NCBI GenBank assembly: GCA_047345645.1
Contig: JBLEFH010000001.1
DNA length: 64,000 nucleotides
Direction: 5' to 3' (one strand)
Source of the DNA: JBLEFH01 sp047345645
GTDB taxonomy: Bacteria; Pseudomonadota; Alphaproteobacteria; Rhodobacterales; Rhodobacteraceae
The translations under genes and the position numbers were made by a program. Position 1 is the first letter of the stretch; each line of letters begins with the position of its first letter. Under the pieces are notes generated by a model that was given only the letters and a program-made list of their open reading frames with translations, did no database searches and had not been told where the DNA came from. Of the stretch, positions 16,880 to 24,629 are shown piece after piece.

Positions 16880-16881
16880 CC

Positions 16882-17733
16882 ATGGAGCGCACAGTTTACG
16901 TCAACGGTCATTTCCTGCCCGAGAGCGAGGCGACGATCTCGGTTTTTGATCGCGGGTTCCTCATGGCCGATGCGGTGTATGAAGTGACCACGGTGATCGA
17001 CGGCAAGCTGATTGATTTCGATGGCCATATGGAGCGCCTGCGCCGCTCGCTCGGCGAGTTGGGGATGCGCGAGCCGGATGAAATGGATGAGCTGATTACG
17101 CTGCACCGAGAAATCCTCGGCCTCAATAACCTTAACAATGGCCGGATTTACCTACAGGTGACGCGCGGCATCGCAGATCGGGATTTCTCCTATGACCCGG
17201 AGATGAAGCCGAGCGTCGTGCTGTTCAGCCAGGAAGCGCCCTGCATCAACGCGCCGCAGCGCCATAAGGGCATCAAGGTCGCGACCCTCGATGACATTCG
17301 CTGGAAGCGGCGGGACATCAAGACGACCCAGCTTCTCGCCCCGAGCCTCGCCAAGATGGAGGCGAAAAAACGCGGTGCGGATGATGCGTGGATGGTCGAG
17401 GATGGCTATGTCACCGAAGGCACGTCCAATAACGCCTTTATCGTCAAGGATGGCAAGCTGATCACGCGGCCTCTCTCCACCGATATTCTGCATGGCATCA
17501 CCCGCGCGGCGGTGCTGCGTTATGCCGCAGAGGCCGGGATTGAACTCGAAGAGCGCGCCTTCACCGTCGAGGAGGCGCTGGAGGCGGATGAAGCCTTCAT
17601 CACCTCGGCAAGCGCGATTTGCTGGCCGGTCACGGAGATTGACGGGCAGCGGGTCGGCGGCGGTCAGCCCGGTCCGGTCGCGCGGCGTGTTGGCGATCTC
17701 TATCTCGAAGAGGCCATGAAACGCGCCCGCTAG
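16882..17733 (+). CDS. D-amino-acid aminotransferase (class IV, PLP)
   Basis: The 283-residue class IV aminotransferase has the PLP lysine in KRRDIKTTQLL (K147) and the family signature GYVTEGTSNNAFIV (about residues 176-189). The N-terminal YVNGHFLPESEATISVFDRGF is typical of D-alanine transaminases. The ATG at 16882 is preferred over an in-frame TTG 12 bases earlier, because GGGGG sits just before it and the family starts here. Only two bases separate it from dgcA. It would move amino groups between D-amino acids and 2-oxoglutarate, supplying D-glutamate to the dgcN/dgcA route. Confidence 0.9.
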   Translation: MERTVYVNGHFLPESEATISVFDRGFLMADAVYEVTTVIDGKLIDFDGHMERLRRSLGELGMREPDEMDELITLHREILGLNNLNNGRIYLQVTRGIADRDFSYDPEMKPSVVLFSQEAPCINAPQRHKGIKVATLDDIRWKRRDIKTTQLLAPSLAKMEAKKRGADDAWMVEDGYVTEGTSNNAFIVKDGKLITRPLSTDILHGITRAAVLRYAAEAGIELEERAFTVEEALEADEAFITSASAICWPVTEIDGQRVGGGQPGPVARRVGDLYLEEAMKRAR

Positions 17734-17802
17734 CCGGGTTTCGGTTTGACTTTAGCGCTTTGAATCGCCACCTCTCCGCTCAACCAAGAAGAGAGGATGA
17801 CC

Positions 17803-19365
17803 ATGGCCGAGTCGGAACGTCGCAAGGCGCGCAGCACGTCTTTGCTCGAAATTCGCAATTCTAAAGTCAGTGATATTCCCGAGATCATTGCGCTCTGCCG
17901 CAAGGTCTATCCAGGCGAGGACGCGTATACCGCCGGTCAGCTTCGCGGTCAGATCGCGGCCTTCCCGGAGGGCCAGTTCGTCGCGCTTTACGAGGGCGAG
18001 GTGGTGGGCTTCGCCGCGACCTTCCGCATAAAGGAGCGGGTCGCGCTCGCCGATCATAGCTGGGAAGAGGTCACGGGTGGCGGCTATGGCTCGCGTCACG
18101 ATGGCAAGGGCGAGTGGCTTTACGGCATGGAAGTCTGCGTCGATCCCGACCGCCGCCGCTTGCGCATCGGCCAGCGTCTCTACGCCGCGCGCCGCCGTCT
18201 TTGCTCCGATCTGGAGCTGAAGGGTATCGTCTTTGGCGGGCGGATGCCGGGCTATCTGCGGCGCAAGAAACAATTTGCCAATCCCGATGCCTATCTCGAC
18301 GCCGTGCGCGAGCAGGAAATCCGCGACTCCACGCTGAATTTCCAGATGAAAGCCGGATTCGAGCCGGAGCGCGTGCTGCATAACTATAACCCGCATGACA
18401 AACCCTCGGGCGGCCACGCGGTGCTGATGAAATGGGAAAACCCCTATTTCTCCGAAGATCGCGGGTCGCAACCGCTGACGCGCGGCGATGTGGATGTGGT
18501 GCGCGTCGCCTCGATCCAGTTCGAAGCGCGCGAGTTCGACAGCGAAGAGCAGTTTTACGACCGGGTGGATTATTTCGCCCGCATGGCCGCTGATTATGGC
18601 AGCGATTTCGTGGTCTTCCCGGAGTTCTTCACCCTCTCGCTCCTGACCCTCGACGAACCGCTCGGCCCGGTTGAGGCGATCCGCCGCCTGACCGAACACA
18701 CGCCGACCTTCACGGACCGCCTGCGCGGCATCGCGGTCTCGCGGAACATCAACATCATCGGCGGCTCGCACCCGACCGAGACCGATGACGGCGATATCCA
18801 GAATGTCAGCTTCGTCTTCCTGCGCGACGGCACCGTCCACGCACAGGAAAAGCTGCACCCGACGCCCGATGAGCGCAGCGTCTGGAACATCAAGGGCGGC
18901 GACGAGATCAACGTGATCGACACCGATTGCGGCCCGATTGGCGTCGCGATCTGCTATGACAGCGAATTCCCCGAGATTCACCGCCGTCTGGTGGATCAAG
19001 GCGCGCGCATCGTGTTCACGCCCTTCTGCACGGACACACGCCACGGCTATCTGCGCGTGAAATATTGCTGTCAGGCCCGCGCGGTGGAGAATCAGTGCTA
19101 TATCGTCACCTCCGGCGGGATCGGCCTGCTGGACGATGTCGAAAACCTCGACATGCAATACAGCCAGTGCGGCATCTACACCCCCTGCGATTTTCCCTTT
19201 GCGTGGAACGGCATCGCGGCGGAGGCGTCCGAGAATGTCGAGATGGCGGTGATTGCGGATCTCGACCTCGGCAAGCTCGACTGGGCCCGCCGCGAAGGCT
19301 CCGTGCGCAACCTGCGCGACCGCCGCTTCGATCTCTACAAAGTCGCGTGGAAGGATGGCGGCTAA
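17803..19365 (+). CDS. GNAT acetyltransferase fused to carbon-nitrogen hydrolase
   Basis: This 520-residue two-domain protein has an N-terminal GNAT fold (about residues 12-200, with the acetyl-CoA loop region VDPDRRRLRIGQRLY) and a C-terminal nitrilase-superfamily domain (about 225-505) with an intact catalytic triad: E274 in FPEFF, K350 in EKLHP and C384 in ICYDSEF. GAGAGG six bases before the second of two ATGs favours that start. The fusion is known as a conserved family, but its reaction is not established as far as I know. Following dgcN, dgcA and the transaminase by 69 bases, it could acetylate or deacylate/deamidate intermediates of D-amino-acid catabolism. Confidence 0.88.
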   Translation: MAESERRKARSTSLLEIRNSKVSDIPEIIALCRKVYPGEDAYTAGQLRGQIAAFPEGQFVALYEGEVVGFAATFRIKERVALADHSWEEVTGGGYGSRHDGKGEWLYGMEVCVDPDRRRLRIGQRLYAARRRLCSDLELKGIVFGGRMPGYLRRKKQFANPDAYLDAVREQEIRDSTLNFQMKAGFEPERVLHNYNPHDKPSGGHAVLMKWENPYFSEDRGSQPLTRGDVDVVRVASIQFEAREFDSEEQFYDRVDYFARMAADYGSDFVVFPEFFTLSLLTLDEPLGPVEAIRRLTEHTPTFTDRLRGIAVSRNINIIGGSHPTETDDGDIQNVSFVFLRDGTVHAQEKLHPTPDERSVWNIKGGDEINVIDTDCGPIGVAICYDSEFPEIHRRLVDQGARIVFTPFCTDTRHGYLRVKYCCQARAVENQCYIVTSGGIGLLDDVENLDMQYSQCGIYTPCDFPFAWNGIAAEASENVEMAVIADLDLGKLDWARREGSVRNLRDRRFDLYKVAWKDGG

Positions 19366-19380
19366 AGCGCGCACCCCAGC

Positions 19381-19409
19381 GGGCGCGCCGTTTCCATAAA
19401 CGCGCGCCC
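19381..19409. terminator. Long GC-rich hairpin after the D-amino-acid gene cluster
   Basis: GGGCGCGCCGTTT pairs with AAACGCGCGCCC around a CCAT loop, with one bulged C. It lies 15 bases past the stop of the GNAT-nitrilase gene. No T tract follows, so it may be a Rho-assisted terminator or an RNA-stabilising 3' end rather than a canonical intrinsic terminator. Confidence 0.5.
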
Positions 19410-19506
19410 GGCCCAGAAATTCGGGATTTGACGCTTGTTACGCTTTCTATGTGCGTCTGATTATGTTAGCGCATGACAGAATCCAGTAGCCCCCGAAGGA
19501 GAGCCC

Positions 19507-20949
19507 ATGCGTCGTGATCGGAATGTCAAAATCGTTGCCACGCTTGGCCCGGCTTCAGATAGCAAGGAAATGATCCGTAAGCTGTTTCTGGCCGGGGCAG
19601 ATGTCTTCCGCCTGAATATGAGCCACGGCACCCATGACGAGGTCGCCGGACGCCACAAGCTGATCCGCGAAATTGAGGCCGAATTGCAGCGCCCGATTTG
19701 CATTCTCGCCGATTTGCAGGGGCCGAAACTGCGCTGCGGCGTGTTTGCGGATGGTCCGGTGGAGATCACCGAGGGGCAGAAATTCCGTTTCGATCTGGAC
19801 GACACGCCGGGCGACAAGAGCCGCGTGCAGCTTCCCCATAAAGAGATCTTTCAGGCGCTGGAGGTCGGCTCGACCCTGCTCGTCAATGACGGCAAACTGC
19901 GCCTCAAGGTGCTGGAATGTGGCCCGGATTACGCCGATTGCGAGGTGGTTGTGGGCGGCGATATTTCCAACCGCAAAGGCGTGAATGTGCCCGATGTGGA
20001 GCTTCCGCTCGCCGCGCTGTCGGAGAAGGACCGCAAGGATCTCGAATTCGTCTGCGATCTCGGGGTGGACTGGCTGGCGCTCTCCTTCGTGCAGCGGGCG
20101 AGCGATGTGGAGGAGGCGCGCAAGCTCGCCAAGGGCCGCGCAACGATCATTTCCAAGATCGAAAAACCCGCGGCGGTGAAGAATATCGACGCGATTATTG
20201 CCGCCACCGATGGCGTGATGGTCGCGCGCGGCGATCTCGGGGTGGAATTGCCGGTGCAGGATGTGCCGCCGATCCAGAAACGCCTCGTGCGCCGTTGCCG
20301 CGCGGCGGGCAAGCCGGTGATCGTCGCGACCCAGATGATGGAAAGCATGATCGAAAGCCCGGTGCCGACCCGCGCCGAGGTGTCCGATGTGGCGACCGCG
20401 ATCTATGAGGGCGCCGATGCGGTGATGCTTTCAGCGGAATCCGCGGCGGGCGCCTATCCGATCGAGGCTGTGCAGACGATGAACAACGTCGCCATCGAGG
20501 TCGAGAAGGACGAGACCTATGCCCAGGTCATCACCAATTCGCGCACCCCGGCCCGTGACACTGTCTCCGACGCGATCACCACGGCGGCCCGCGAGATTGC
20601 CGAGACCATCGACATCAAGGCCATCGTCTGCTTCACCGAAAGCGGGACCACGGCGACCCGCGCCTCGCGCGAACGGCCGCTGATCCCGATCATTGGCCTC
20701 ACGCCGAATGAGCAGACGGCCCGCCGTCTCAGCCTTTACTGGGGCGTCCATGCCGTCCCGAAAGTCGAGGCGACCCGCTTTAAGGAAGCGGTGATCGGCG
20801 CGGTGCGGGCGGCGAAGGAGTATAATTTCGCCGGTCCCGACGACATGATTGTCGTCGTTGCGGGGGTGCCCTTCGGAACGCCGGGCTCGACCAACATTCT
20901 GCGTGTCGCGCCCGTCGATGAGCGCAAGGTCTATGAAGGCGACAGCTAA
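19507..20949 (+). CDS. pyk: Pyruvate kinase
   Basis: This is a full-length 480-residue enzyme. MRRDRNVKIVATLGPAS opens the barrel, FRLNMSHG carries the ATP/PEP-binding Arg and Asn, the active-site signature ISKIEKPAAVKNIDAI contains the catalytic Lys, and MVARGDLGVE and VATQMMESM follow. The C-terminal allosteric domain is complete. AAGGAG stands upstream of the ATG. It makes pyruvate and ATP from PEP and ADP in the cytoplasm. Downstream comes the L35-L20 operon after a hairpin. Confidence 0.97.
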   Translation: MRRDRNVKIVATLGPASDSKEMIRKLFLAGADVFRLNMSHGTHDEVAGRHKLIREIEAELQRPICILADLQGPKLRCGVFADGPVEITEGQKFRFDLDDTPGDKSRVQLPHKEIFQALEVGSTLLVNDGKLRLKVLECGPDYADCEVVVGGDISNRKGVNVPDVELPLAALSEKDRKDLEFVCDLGVDWLALSFVQRASDVEEARKLAKGRATIISKIEKPAAVKNIDAIIAATDGVMVARGDLGVELPVQDVPPIQKRLVRRCRAAGKPVIVATQMMESMIESPVPTRAEVSDVATAIYEGADAVMLSAESAAGAYPIEAVQTMNNVAIEVEKDETYAQVITNSRTPARDTVSDAITTAAREIAETIDIKAIVCFTESGTTATRASRERPLIPIIGLTPNEQTARRLSLYWGVHAVPKVEATRFKEAVIGAVRAAKEYNFAGPDDMIVVVAGVPFGTPGSTNILRVAPVDERKVYEGDS

Positions 20950-20980
20950 CGCGCCCAAACATCTCCTCTTGCGAATCCAC

Positions 20981-21005
20981 AGGCGCGGCGGTATAAGCCG
21001 CGCTT
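20981..21005 (+). other. Hairpin in the pyk-rpmI gap (leader or terminator-like)
   Basis: AGGCGCGGC pairs with GCCGCGCTT (one G-T wobble) around a seven-base loop containing TATAA. It has no T tract. It lies 69 bases before rpmI, so it may be part of an L35/L20 leader or a weak pyk 3' end. Which of these it is cannot be decided from one sequence. Confidence 0.35.
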
Positions 21006-21073
21006 CAACCGTCAGGCTGGCCGAAATGGGCTGCCATGTCTGGCAAATGACCACTCCAGATCAGGAGACCGAA

Positions 21074-21274
21074 ATGCCCAAGATGAAGACGAAGTCGGGC
21101 GCGAAAAAGCGCTTCAAGATGACCGCCTCCGGGAAGGTCAAAGCGGGTCAGGCTGGCAAACGCCACGGCATGATCAAGCGCACCAACAAATTCATTCGCG
21201 ACGCGCGCGGCACCACGCTTCTTTCCGAAGCCGATGCCAAGATCGTCAAGAAATACATGCCGTATAACCGTTAA
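21074..21274 (+). CDS. rpmI: 50S ribosomal protein L35
   Basis: This 66-residue basic protein starts MPKMKTKSGAKKRFK, the conserved L35 N-terminus, with CAGGAGACC upstream. The KAGQAGKRHGMIKRT core and the IVKKYMPYNR end are typical. It is a large-subunit protein assembled with 23S rRNA. It is 12 bases upstream of rplT. infC, the usual first gene of this operon, is not present within this window. Confidence 0.97.
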   Translation: MPKMKTKSGAKKRFKMTASGKVKAGQAGKRHGMIKRTNKFIRDARGTTLLSEADAKIVKKYMPYNR

Positions 21275-21286
21275 GGAGACAGAGAC

Positions 21287-21643
21287 ATGCGCGTAAAAGG
21301 TGGTACCGTCACCCATGCCCGTCACCGGAAGGTTGTAAAGGCCGCAAAAGGCTATTACGGCGCTCGCAGCCGTAACTTCCGCACAGCGACCCAAGCGGTT
21401 GACAAGGCACAGCAATATGCAACCCGCGACCGCAAGAACCGCAAGCGCAATTTCCGCGCGCTGTGGATCCAGCGGATCAACGCGGCGGTTCGCGCTCATG
21501 ATGAGGCGCTGAGCTACAGCAAATTCATCAACGGCCTGACCAAAGCGGGCATCGAGGTGGACCGCAAAGTCCTCGCCGATCTCGCCATTCACGAACCCGA
21601 TGCGTTCGGTGCGATCGTCGATCAGGCGAAAGCGGCGCTCTAA
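21287..21643 (+). CDS. rplT: 50S ribosomal protein L20
   Basis: The 118-residue protein starts MRVKGGTVTHARHRKVVKAAKGYYGARSR and carries the RKRNFRALWIQRINAAVR signature. AAGGAGACAGAGAC is its ribosome site. L20 is needed early in 50S assembly and in many bacteria represses its own operon by binding a leader RNA. It is closed by a strong terminator, so pheS downstream is not simply read through from this operon. Confidence 0.97.
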   Translation: MRVKGGTVTHARHRKVVKAAKGYYGARSRNFRTATQAVDKAQQYATRDRKNRKRNFRALWIQRINAAVRAHDEALSYSKFINGLTKAGIEVDRKVLADLAIHEPDAFGAIVDQAKAAL

Positions 21644-21665
21644 GCCCTCCGCGACAAAATGCACA

Positions 21666-21694
21666 AAACCCCGCCCATTCGGCGGGGTTTTTTC
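21666..21694 (+). terminator. Rho-independent terminator of rpmI-rplT
   Basis: A 10-bp perfect stem, AAACCCCGCC/GGCGGGGTTT, with a five-base loop continues into T6 and then CTTT. It begins 23 bases after the rplT stop. Confidence 0.93.
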
Positions 21695-21760
21695 TTTGCG
21701 CTCTGGTGGTTTGGCGGGCGGATGCTTACTCTAGAAAGAGACCCCAAACTGAGACCGTCC

Positions 21761-22864
21761 ATGCGCCGCATCCTCCGATTCATCCGCGCCGAAAAGGCCC
21801 TGCTCGCCGTCCTCGCGATGCTGGCTCTCTATACCGGCCTCGCGAGTGATCCCGCCATCAACCCGTCGGGCGGCGCGCTCGCCCTGCCGATGTTCGCGGC
21901 GCTGCTGATCGTCATGATCTGGGGCGCATCCGGGGTCCAGAAACACGCGGACGGGGTGGCCGAACTCATCGGCGAGCCGCTCGGCACACTCGTCCTCACC
22001 CTCTCCGTCGTCGGCATCGAGGTTGGCCTCATTTCCTCGGTCATGCTGTCGGGCGAAAGCAACCCAACCCTCGCCCGCGACACCATGTTTGCCGTGCTGA
22101 TGATCGTCCTCAACGGCCTCGTGGGCCTCTCGCTCCTGCTCGGCGCGGCCCGCCATGTCGAACAGCAATACAACTTCCAGGGCGCGCGGGCCTTCCTCTC
22201 GGTCATCCTCCCGCTCGCCGTCTTCGCGCTGATCCTGCCCGCCCACACGGTCTCGACCGACGCGCCGACCTTCTCCACCTTTCAGGCGGTGTTCTTCTCG
22301 GCGGTCACGCTGGTCCTTTATGTCATCTTCCTCGTGATCCAGACGACCCGCCACCGCTCCTATTTCGTGGAGCCGGACGAGCCCGCGCCGCAAGGCCCGC
22401 ATCACGCCCGCTACAGCGCGCTGACCCATGCGATCCTGCTCCTCGCGACGCTCCTGCCGATCATCCTGCTCTCCAAGGGGCTCGCCAAATATGTCGATTA
22501 CGGCATCTCCGGCTTCGGCCTGCCGGTCGCCTTGGGCGGTGTGCTGATCGCGGCGATTGTCCTCGCGCCCGAAGGCATGTCCGCCGTCAAGGCCGCCCGC
22601 GCGAACCTTCTGCAACGCGCCGTCAATCTCTGCCTCGGCGCGGCGCTTTCGACCATCGGCATGACGGTCCCCGCCGTCCTCGCCATCGGCCTGATCCTCA
22701 ACAAGGACATCGTCCTCGGCCTCGGCCCGGTGAACCAGATCCTGCTGGCGCTGACCCTGCTCTGCACCACATGGACCTTCGGCTCCGCCCGCACCAATGT
22801 CCTGCAAGGCGCGGTCCATCTCGTCCTCTTCTTCGCCTATCTTGCCCTCATCTTCTCGCCGTAA
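21761..22864 (+). CDS. Calcium/proton antiporter, ChaA family
   Basis: This 367-residue membrane protein has about 11 hydrophobic segments, a length close to E. coli ChaA (366). The two repeats of the calcium/cation exchanger family are visible: GEPLGTLVLTLSVVGIEVGLI (about residues 70-90) and IVLAPEGMSAVKAARANL (about 268-285), whose acidic residues line the ion path. The ATG at MRRILRFIRAEKALL is preferred because earlier in-frame starts lie in or next to the rplT terminator. It exports Ca2+, Na+ or K+ in exchange for protons. It unusually separates rplT from pheS. Confidence 0.88.
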   Translation: MRRILRFIRAEKALLAVLAMLALYTGLASDPAINPSGGALALPMFAALLIVMIWGASGVQKHADGVAELIGEPLGTLVLTLSVVGIEVGLISSVMLSGESNPTLARDTMFAVLMIVLNGLVGLSLLLGAARHVEQQYNFQGARAFLSVILPLAVFALILPAHTVSTDAPTFSTFQAVFFSAVTLVLYVIFLVIQTTRHRSYFVEPDEPAPQGPHHARYSALTHAILLLATLLPIILLSKGLAKYVDYGISGFGLPVALGGVLIAAIVLAPEGMSAVKAARANLLQRAVNLCLGAALSTIGMTVPAVLAIGLILNKDIVLGLGPVNQILLALTLLCTTWTFGSARTNVLQGAVHLVLFFAYLALIFSP

Positions 22865-22933
22865 AGCGGGGACATGCTTGCAAGTCCCGCCCGCCCGCGC
22901 TAACCCCGTGAGCGGGCGGCAAATGAGGCATTT

Positions 22934-24010
22934 ATGGACGATCTGGGCGCATTGAAATCACGCATCCTCGGCGAGATCGACGGGGCAGGGGACGAGGCCG
23001 CGCTGGAGGCGCTGCGGGTCTCCACCGTGGGCAAAAAAGGCGAGGTCTCGCTGAAAATGCGCGAGCTGGGGAAAATGACCCCGGAGGAGCGCCAGACGGC
23101 GGGTCCGGCGCTTAACGCGTTGAAAGACGAGATCAATTCCGCGCTGGTCGCCAAGAAAGCCGCCCTTGGCGATGCGGCGCTGGCCGAACGCCTCAAGGCC
23201 GAATGGCTCGACGTCTCCCTCAGCCCGCGGCCTCAACAGCTAGGCTCCATCCATCCGATTTCGCAGGTGACCGAGGAAGTCACCGCCATTTTCGCCGATA
23301 TGGGCTTCGCGGTCGCCGAAGGCCCGCAGATCGAGACGGACTGGTATAATTTCGACTCGCTCAACATCGTGCCCGAACACCCGTCGCGGCAGGAGATGGA
23401 CACGTTTTACATGCACCGCGCGGAAGGCGACGACCGCCCGCCCCATGTGCTGCGCACCCACACCAGCCCGGTGCAGATCCGCCATATGGAAGCCAATGGC
23501 GCGCCCTGCCGCGTCATCGCGCCGGGCCGCGTCTACCGCGCCGATTACGACCAGACCCACACCCCGATGTTCCATCAGGTCGAGGGCATGGCGATCGACA
23601 AGGACATCTCCATGGCCAACCTCAAATGGGTGCTGGAAGAGTTCTGCCGCGCGTTTTTCGAGATCGACGATGTGGAGCTGAAATTCCGCGCCTCCCACTT
23701 CCCCTTCACCGAACCCTCCGCCGAGGTCGATATCCGCTGTTCATGGGAAGATGGGCAACTCAAGCTCGGGCAGGGCGATGACTGGATGGAAATCCTCGGC
23801 TCCGGCATGATGCACCCCAAAGTGCTGAAAGCGGGCGGTATCGATCCGGACACCTATCAGGGCTTCGCCTTCGGCATGGGCATCGACCGCATCGCCATGC
23901 TGAAATACGGAATCCCGGATTTGCGGGCCTTCTTTGACAGCGATTTGCGTTGGTTGCGGCATTACGGGTTCGGGGCACTTCAAGTGCCGACGCTGCGGGG
24001 GCGGGTGTGA
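22934..24010 (+). CDS. pheS: Phenylalanyl-tRNA synthetase alpha subunit
   Basis: The complete 358-residue subunit has an N-terminal coiled-coil tRNA-binding arm (residues 1-90) and the class II catalytic core with motif 2 (GRVYRADYDQTHTPMFHQVEG) and motif 3 (FAFGMGIDRIAMLKYGIPDLR). It charges tRNA-Phe as an alpha2beta2 tetramer with PheT. Its TGA overlaps an ATG (TGATG) that opens a short frame leading into an inserted AT-rich gene, so pheS and pheT are not adjacent here. Confidence 0.97.
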   Translation: MDDLGALKSRILGEIDGAGDEAALEALRVSTVGKKGEVSLKMRELGKMTPEERQTAGPALNALKDEINSALVAKKAALGDAALAERLKAEWLDVSLSPRPQQLGSIHPISQVTEEVTAIFADMGFAVAEGPQIETDWYNFDSLNIVPEHPSRQEMDTFYMHRAEGDDRPPHVLRTHTSPVQIRHMEANGAPCRVIAPGRVYRADYDQTHTPMFHQVEGMAIDKDISMANLKWVLEEFCRAFFEIDDVELKFRASHFPFTEPSAEVDIRCSWEDGQLKLGQGDDWMEILGSGMMHPKVLKAGGIDPDTYQGFAFGMGIDRIAMLKYGIPDLRAFFDSDLRWLRHYGFGALQVPTLRGRV

Positions 24011-24057
24011 TGTGCCTGACTGCTGTATTCCTACAGCCTCGGACGTTGCAAACATGA
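24010..24057 (+). CDS. Possible 15-codon coupling minicistron after pheS
   Basis: The pheS stop and an ATG share one base (TGATG). The frame opened there runs 15 codons (MCLTAVFLQPRTLQT) and its TGA overlaps the ATG of the next gene as ATGA. It therefore could carry ribosomes from pheS to the inserted gene. It has no ribosome site of its own. A competing explanation is that the inserted gene itself starts at the in-frame GTG at 24012, which would make this frame meaningless. Confidence 0.25.
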   Translation: MCLTAVFLQPRTLQT

Positions 24058-24629
24058 TTTCCGCCATCGCTTCACTCATATCTGCGGGAGCTTTGGTTAC
24101 GGGGGTCGCTGTCGCGTGGAAGGGGCTAGATTCATGGAAAAGAGAGAAGCTTGCAGTTAAACGCGCCGATCTTGGCGAAGAGCTAATTGCTCTGGCTTCT
24201 GACATTTCCTTTAAACTTAGCGCTATCAGGTCTCCTTTTGGTCATCCAGCGCCAGATGGAGACGAGAACGAGGATACCTATGATTTAAGACGACGCATTC
24301 AAGAACTTATGGGTTTAGACGAGGAATATCTAAAGCTTCGTCGGCTACAAGTGAGACAAAAATATTTATTTGGCTCAGAAGAAGTTGATAACGCGATAAG
24401 TCAAATTTTTGACGGGCGAAGTCGATTATTAAATTCACTTATAAAGAGGGTCCGCCAGATTGCACGACAAACTCCTTCAAGTGAACGACAGTTGGATGAA
24501 TTAGATCTTCTGGAAAATACTATCTTCGAGGATGGTGGAGATTCAGACGAGTTCAAAGCGCATATAGACAACGCGATATCTATTATCGAGGATCGCATGA
24601 TCCCGTTGATACGTTTAGGGGAAAGATAA
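24054..24629 (+). CDS. AT-rich membrane-anchored helical protein inserted between pheS and pheT
   Basis: The 191-residue protein is of no family I can name. One N-terminal membrane helix (MISAIASLISAGALVTGVAVAW) is followed by a membrane-proximal KGLDSWKREKL motif and a charged, mainly helical cytoplasmic part with coiled-coil-like stretches (residues about 85-125 and 155-185). The WKxLxxWKxE-like anchor recalls small single-helix proteins scattered in accessory genomes. Base composition differs sharply: hand counts give 25/60 and 21/60 G+C for bases 24181-24240 and 24361-24420, against about 60 percent in pheS and pheT. Its TAA overlaps the pheT ATG (TAATG). GTG at 24012 would add 14 residues and is an alternative start. 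Confidence 0.72.
   Translation: MISAIASLISAGALVTGVAVAWKGLDSWKREKLAVKRADLGEELIALASDISFKLSAIRSPFGHPAPDGDENEDTYDLRRRIQELMGLDEEYLKLRRLQVRQKYLFGSEEVDNAISQIFDGRSRLLNSLIKRVRQIARQTPSSERQLDELDLLENTIFEDGGDSDEFKAHIDNAISIIEDRMIPLIRLGER

Noticed and set aside
16870..16881. TTG start for the D-amino-acid aminotransferase
   Set aside because: An ATG four codons downstream begins the conserved N-terminus and has a purine-rich stretch before it.
23934..24053. Cysteine-rich upstream extension of the inserted gene (CVGC, CRRCGGGC)
   Set aside because: The zinc-finger-like look comes from reading the 3' end of pheS out of frame; the gene more plausibly starts at 24054 or 24012.
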